From the NCBI RefSeq assembly GCF_000798815.1, contig NZ_JTLD01000110.1:3325-67324 (forward strand): a stretch of DNA of 64,000 nucleotides. Reading direction: 5' to 3'. Below are positions 60,716 to 64,000 of the stretch, one piece after another. Each line of letters opens with the position of its first letter. Position 1 is the first letter of the stretch. A program made the position numbers and the translations under genes. The DNA is from Alistipes sp. ZOR0009. Lineage in GTDB: Bacteria > Bacteroidota > Bacteroidia > Bacteroidales > ZOR0009. The notes below the pieces were generated by a model. The model saw nothing but the letters and a program-made list of their open reading frames with translations. It made no database searches and was not told where the DNA came from.

Positions 60716-61378
60716 TTATCTGCCATTAACACCTTTGAGCATTGGAACAAAAACAAAGTTTCCGTGCTCACAAACAGCCACCTCGGTTGATGATACTTTA
60801 TCAATAGAAGTCATCACCTGATTATTAATGGGGCCAACAGGTATAACCATTCGTCCTCCAACAGCCAGCTGCTCCACCAGCAATCGAGGAATTTCAGGCG
60901 CCCCTGCTGTAACAATTATCTTATCGTAGGGAGCATAGGTTGGTTTTCCTTCGTATCCATCTCCCAAAAAAAATTGAGGATTGTATCCCAAGCGATTTAA
61001 AAGATGCCTACATGATAAAAACAGTTCCTGCTGCCTTTCGATGGTATACACCTTCGCCCCCAACTCCGACAGTATGGCCGCCTGATAACCAGAGCCAGTA
61101 CCAACTTCAAGAACCTTATCCCACTGCTTTAAGGATAGAAGTTCTGTCATAAAAGCAACGGTGTAGGGCTGCGATATCGTTTGTCCGGCAGCAATAGGGA
61201 AAGCCTTATCCTGATAGGCGAATTCTACAAACCCGCTATCCATAAAAAGATGGCGAGGCACCTTATCAAAAGCAATCAAAACACGCTCATCTCGAATCCC
61301 CTTCATTCGAAGCTCATCGATAAGCCTACGTCTCAACCCTTTATGCCTAAAGTTATCTTCAAATTCAGCAATTGACAT
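60716..61378 (-). CDS. pcm: Protein-L-isoaspartate O-methyltransferase
   Basis: 220 residues from ATG 61378 (a GTG lies two codons upstream). It methylates isoaspartyl residues in aged proteins with SAM, starting their repair. Markers: 'VPRHLFMDSGFVEFAYQDKAFPIAAGQTISQPYTVAFMTELL' (substrate site with the IxxGQTISQP block), the SAM loop 'VLEVGTGSGYQAAIL', 'VYTIERQQEL' and 'YDKIIVTAGAPEIPRLLVEQL'. It is first of a two-gene unit with an MBL-fold hydrolase and has a well-formed promoter. Confidence 0.96.
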   Translation of the reverse strand: MSIAEFEDNFRHKGLRRRLIDELRMKGIRDERVLIAFDKVPRHLFMDSGFVEFAYQDKAFPIAAGQTISQPYTVAFMTELLSLKQWDKVLEVGTGSGYQAAILSELGAKVYTIERQQELFLSCRHLLNRLGYNPQFFLGDGYEGKPTYAPYDKIIVTAGAPEIPRLLVEQLAVGGRMVIPVGPINNQVMTSIDKVSSTEVAVCEHGNFVFVPMLKGVNGR

Positions 61379-61393
61379 TACCACTATTTTTTA

Positions 61394-61424
61394 CAAAGAT
61401 ACCTTTTGAAAGGAGTTTCCCAAT
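61394..61424 (-). promoter_or_regulatory. Promoter of pcm
   Basis: On the minus strand ATTG, a 19-nt spacer and an exact TATCTTTG, about 15 nt before the start. Confidence 0.65.
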
Positions 61425-61473
61425 CCGTTTTAAACAAAGGTTGAACGTACGGAAAACTTTATAGCTAAAAGCG

Positions 61474-61504
61474 TTTCTAGGAACTGTACTTATTGCTACA
61501 TTTG
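61474..61504 (+). promoter_or_regulatory. Promoter of the 61525 gene
   Basis: TTTC (one base off TTTG), a 19-nt spacer and an exact TACATTTG; 20 nt before the start. Confidence 0.6.
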
Positions 61505-61524
61505 AACTATAAACCATTCAACCC

Positions 61525-62355
61525 ATGCAAATCGGACTCTTCAAAAACTCAAAATCGCCTCTTCAAGAGCTGATGCTTGACCTTTCGAAAGAGCTAAACT
61601 TCGATTTAATAACAATCAACAGCCTTGAAGATAAAGCCATAAGCAACGTTGATGGACTTATCGTATCTGACGAATTTAAAAGTTCGGCAGACATTGCCAA
61701 TACGCTTAAACGCTTTAAGAACATCCTATTCCTAAATCCTGATGTAGCATCAACAATTCTAACCCAAGACCTTTCCATAATCTGCGAAGAGGCAGAAGTT
61801 GAGCTACAGATTGCAGGACCGGCCATCCATCCTCAAGTTTTCAATTTCATAGCAAGAAATAGCTCTGCGCCATACTATGTTAGGGTTATTAAAGAGACGC
61901 ACTCGTTGGAGGATATTTCGTTTAACACCCTTTACCGTTTGCTGTACTGGTGTGCGTTTTTTTCGGAAGGAGATGTTCGTAAGTTTAAGATGAGCGTTTC
62001 GCCTGCGATAAGTTCTGAAGGCATACTGCTATATGGAAGGACAGAATCTGCGCTTAGCGTACCCGTTGACATCTGGTTTACCAACCTAGGATTTAAGGAC
62101 AAGGAGGTTGTAAAGGTATTTACCCAAACCGAAGTTTTGGACTTAGACTGCCAAACGAACGTCCTAATGGCAAAAAACAAAGACGGTGAAGCCATCGAAA
62201 GTTATGAGCCTATCGCCCACTCAGGAGAAGTGTACGTCCGCTCTTTCATCGGACATCTGCAAAAAAAAGGAGCCAAACCGCACAACTTGGCCCTCGCCAA
62301 ATTCTTAAAAATGGTCGAGTTTTACAACTCCATGAAAAGAAGCATCAACTTATAG
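61525..62355 (+). CDS. Unknown protein, possibly Rossmann-fold oxidoreductase-like
   Basis: 276 residues with no signal peptide. The N-terminal 110 residues alternate beta and alpha (MQIGLFKNSKSPLQELMLDLSKEL, DGLIVSDEF, ILFLNPDVAS), and from 115 a larger alpha/beta domain follows (YVRVIKETHSLEDISFNTLYRLLYWCAFFSEGDVRKFKMSVSP). This two-domain layout recalls Gfo/Idh/MocA-type oxidoreductases, but a glycine-rich nucleotide loop is missing, so it may be a non-catalytic relative. It is a single gene with a promoter and terminator; no neighbours give a clue. Confidence 0.75.
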   Translation: MQIGLFKNSKSPLQELMLDLSKELNFDLITINSLEDKAISNVDGLIVSDEFKSSADIANTLKRFKNILFLNPDVASTILTQDLSIICEEAEVELQIAGPAIHPQVFNFIARNSSAPYYVRVIKETHSLEDISFNTLYRLLYWCAFFSEGDVRKFKMSVSPAISSEGILLYGRTESALSVPVDIWFTNLGFKDKEVVKVFTQTEVLDLDCQTNVLMAKNKDGEAIESYEPIAHSGEVYVRSFIGHLQKKGAKPHNLALAKFLKMVEFYNSMKRSINL

Positions 62356-62361
62356 AAAATT

Positions 62362-62391
62362 AAAAAGGCTACCGAAAGGCAGCCTTTTTAA
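62362..62391 (+). terminator. Terminator between the 61525 gene and rpmH
   Basis: 9-bp stem AAAAAGGCT / AGCCTTTTT with a 10-nt loop; T runs on both strands, so it may also serve rpmH on the minus strand. Confidence 0.85.
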
Positions 62392-62409
62392 TATCTTGCA
62401 GGTTAAATA

Positions 62410-62568
62410 CTAGTATTTACCTCTTGACTCGTCAGAAACGGTAAGTTTTTTTCTACCTTTTGCTCTACGAGAAGCAAGCACACGACGACCATTAGCAGTC
62501 GACATTCTTTCTCTGAAACCGTGCTTGTTTCTTCTCTTCCTCTTCGATGGTTGGTATGTCCTTTTCAT
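62410..62568 (-). CDS. rpmH: 50S ribosomal protein L34
   Basis: 52 residues read directly from the minus strand: it begins [20 protein letters not shown], continues [20 protein letters not shown], and ends [12 protein letters not shown]. This is the classical L34 with its basic, arginine-rich sequence and the FRERM(S/A)T and [13 protein letters not shown] blocks. L34 binds 23S rRNA in the large subunit. It is too short for ordinary ORF listing. A promoter with both consensus boxes lies 53 nt upstream. In many bacteria rpmH adjoins rnpA and dnaA; here it stands alone, with rsmG as the next gene upstream. Confidence 0.97.
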   Translation of the reverse strand: MKRTYQPSKRKRRNKHGFRERMSTANGRRVLASRRAKGRKKLTVSDESRGKY

Positions 62569-62620
62569 TGGGAGACTCTTTAAACTATATTGTTAACTTG
62601 TTACTCTTTTTTTCGAATTG

Positions 62621-62650
62621 CAAAAATAGCCTTTTTTTCGTTCTCGCAAA
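62621..62650 (-). promoter_or_regulatory. Consensus promoter of rpmH
   Basis: On the minus strand an exact TTTG, an 18-nt spacer and an exact TATTTTTG; leader about 50 nt. Confidence 0.75.
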
Positions 62651-62699
62651 TACAATTGTATTAAAAAATTGCAGTGCTAAGATGTTTTTTAGCCTTTAA

Positions 62700-63320
62700 T
62701 CACTTTTGGAGGTAAACCACCTTCTTTGTTTCAAAGAACTCATCATCAAAGAAGTCTGGAATATTAAAAATATCACGGCTGTAAGGAACTGTGCTTAACT
62801 CTTCTGTCAAATCGCCTCCTTTTAGGTACAAAATACCGTTGGGAATCGCGTGATTTCCTCGAGGAATGATCTTTTTCCAAACCCAAGAGCAAAATGTTTT
62901 GATGTCCGTCACGGCACGGCTCACCACGAAATCGTAGTTTTCGGGTAAGTTTTCGGCTCTAGCTTGCATTGCCTTTACATTTTTAAGGCCTAACGCCTCT
63001 GCCACATTTTGAACCACAGTTATTTTCTTACCTATAGAATCAACCAACGTAAACTGCACCTCTGGGAATAGTATGGCAAGAGGAATCCCTGGGAAGCCTC
63101 CCCCTGTTCCCACATCGAGGATTTTTGTTCCCGGCTTAAACGTCACAACCTTGGCTATAGCCAACGAGTGCAGCACATGCTTAACGTAGAGGTTATCTAT
63201 ATCCTTCCGAGAAATTACATTGATTTTATCATTCCATTCAGAGTACAAGTCCTTCAGCATTCCAAATTGGCGTTTTTGTTCGTCAGTTAGGTTGGGGAAG
63301 TACTTTTCTACGATTTCCAT
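62700..63320 (-). CDS. rsmG: 16S rRNA (guanine527-N7)-methyltransferase RsmG
   Basis: 206 residues, normal length. It methylates G527 in the 530 loop of 16S rRNA with SAM; loss gives low-level streptomycin resistance in several bacteria. Markers: 'LYVKHVLHSLAIAKV', SAM loop 'KILDVGTGGGFPGIPLAILFPEVQFTLVDSIGKKI', 'MQARAENLPENYDFVVSRAVTDI' with the catalytic-region Arg. Its start codon overlaps the stop of the sigma-factor gene by one base (TAATG), so the two are translationally coupled. Such coupling of a sigma factor with an rRNA methyltransferase is unusual but may be only economy. Confidence 0.96.
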   Translation of the reverse strand: MEIVEKYFPNLTDEQKRQFGMLKDLYSEWNDKINVISRKDIDNLYVKHVLHSLAIAKVVTFKPGTKILDVGTGGGFPGIPLAILFPEVQFTLVDSIGKKITVVQNVAEALGLKNVKAMQARAENLPENYDFVVSRAVTDIKTFCSWVWKKIIPRGNHAIPNGILYLKGGDLTEELSTVPYSRDIFNIPDFFDDEFFETKKVVYLQK

Positions 63321-63928
63321 TACAGCGGATTATCTTTATTGTGTTTCATATAACTCGAGAGGAGCTCTTTTGCCCTAAAAAGTTGAGCCTTAACCGTCCC
63401 TATTGGAAGTTCCAACTCTTCGGCAATCTCCTCGTACGAGTATTCCTTAAAATAGCGAAGTTCTAACAGCCTTCTATACCTCGGTTTCAACTTCGAAACT
63501 AGGTCTTGTATAAGCTTTACATTTTGCTCCTTTATCATCGACTCTTCTGGATTCGGCGTACTTGCCACGATATCCACGTGCGAAGGAGAGTTGTCGTCGG
63601 TGTCGTTTGGCTGATCAATTGACACGATGTTTGCCTTGTTTTTTCGAATAAAATCGATACAGTTGTTGGTCGCAATTTTAAACAGCCAAGTACTAAATGC
63701 GAAGTTGGGTGTGTAAAGGTGAATGTTTCGAAAAGCCTTACCAAAAGCTTCGATAGTTAGATCTTCTGCATCAATTTTGTTGTTAACCATTTTGAGCAAA
63801 AGAAAAAACAACGCATCCTTATACCTATCCATCAGCTCGGCATACGCCTTTTGGTCGCCTACCAGTGCTTGCTGAACAAGTTTGTAGTCATATCTTGCCT
63901 TATCCGATAAATTAGGGTCTAGCTCCAT
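63320..63928 (-). CDS. ECF-like sigma-70 family RNA polymerase sigma factor
   Basis: 202 residues. Region 2 (about 30-95: YKDALFFLLLKMVNNKIDAEDLTIEAFGKAFRNI, FSTWLFKIATNNCIDFIRK) and region 4 (about 140-195: LKPRYRRLLELRYFKEYSYEEIAEELELPIGTVKAQLFRAKELL) are complete; region 3 is replaced by an acidic linker (PNDTDDNSPSHVDIVASTPNPEES), as in the ECF group. No anti-sigma gene is adjacent, so control must come from elsewhere, possibly transcriptional. Bacteroidota carry one sigma of this size as a conserved housekeeping-like ECF next to rsmG in some genomes; which type this is cannot be decided here. Confidence 0.93.
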   Translation of the reverse strand: MELDPNLSDKARYDYKLVQQALVGDQKAYAELMDRYKDALFFLLLKMVNNKIDAEDLTIEAFGKAFRNIHLYTPNFAFSTWLFKIATNNCIDFIRKNKANIVSIDQPNDTDDNSPSHVDIVASTPNPEESMIKEQNVKLIQDLVSKLKPRYRRLLELRYFKEYSYEEIAEELELPIGTVKAQLFRAKELLSSYMKHNKDNPL

Positions 63929-64000
63929 TGTTGCCGCTTGGGTGTAAATTTGCGCTTAAGGTAAATTGCAAGATACAAAACAGGCGATACAATATCAAAA

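Noticed and set aside
60700-60804. N-terminal extension of the MBL hydrolase
   Set aside because: It overlaps the 3' end of pcm, and the family start is at MITVKTF.

Overview
The window looks like a chromosomal segment of a Bacteroidota bacterium, most likely order Bacteroidales/Marinilabiliales (a placement by inference, not a species call). The reasons are PorP/SprF proteins paired with giant surface proteins that end in the gliding-motility-type C-terminal domain, type IX secretion (T9SS) sorting tails, DUF5723, FecR, a TonB receptor with a carboxypeptidase-like plug extension, a fused OlsF-type acyltransferase, and promoters of the Bacteroidota form TTTG-N18/20-TAnnTTTG. No rRNA, tRNA, IS element or cas gene was recognised.

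Layout. 1-5.1 kb: a T9SS surface module on the + strand (Calx-beta/cadherin-like adhesin cut by the window edge, PorP/SprF, PorE-like OmpA protein). 5.1-11.4 kb: an accessory stretch with a second-type RsgA GTPase lying between two copies of the porE 3' end and terminator, an HD-domain protein, an M50-type membrane protease, and an AT-rich two-gene unit (XRE-ImmA/IrrE protease fusion plus an unknown partner) with a palindromic operator over its promoter. 11.4-13.5 kb: one unknown protein, then a gene-free kilobase with a 169-bp tandem repeat and REP-like hairpins. 13.5-15.2 kb: pruA. 15.3-20.6 kb: a minus-strand set of S8 protease, lipoprotein and DUF5723 outer-membrane protein. 20.9-26.6 kb: OlsF-like lipid synthase, two paralogous secreted proteins, ettA. 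27-32 kb: a helical unknown, a gene-free stretch with a 42-bp palindromic tandem array, and a metal-handling set (Cys-rich membrane protein, TonB receptor, HMA protein). 32-36.6 kb: P-type cation ATPase, OmpH/Skp-like protein, PorP/SprF. 36.7-51.8 kb: two divergent giant surface proteins, a 2.5-kresidue PKD protein with a type B tail (partner of the PorP/SprF gene) and a 2.4-kresidue protein with a type A tail. 51.8-64 kb: a 21-bp tandem array, FecR, CotH, endonuclease, elbB, a small membrane protein, gcvP, MBL hydrolase, pcm, an unknown, rpmH (too short for ordinary ORF calling), rsmG and an ECF-like sigma factor.

Many genes serve cell-surface biology: T9SS exports the adhesins and the S8 protease, PorP/SprF and PorE-like proteins hold or pass the type B cargo at the outer membrane, and the TonB/HMA/Cys-rich set handles metal. 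The rest is core metabolism and translation (pruA, gcvP, ettA, rpmH, rsmG). The least explained parts are the XRE-ImmA unit, the rsgA cassette between duplicated gene ends, and three intergenic tandem arrays with periods of 21, 42 and 169 bp.
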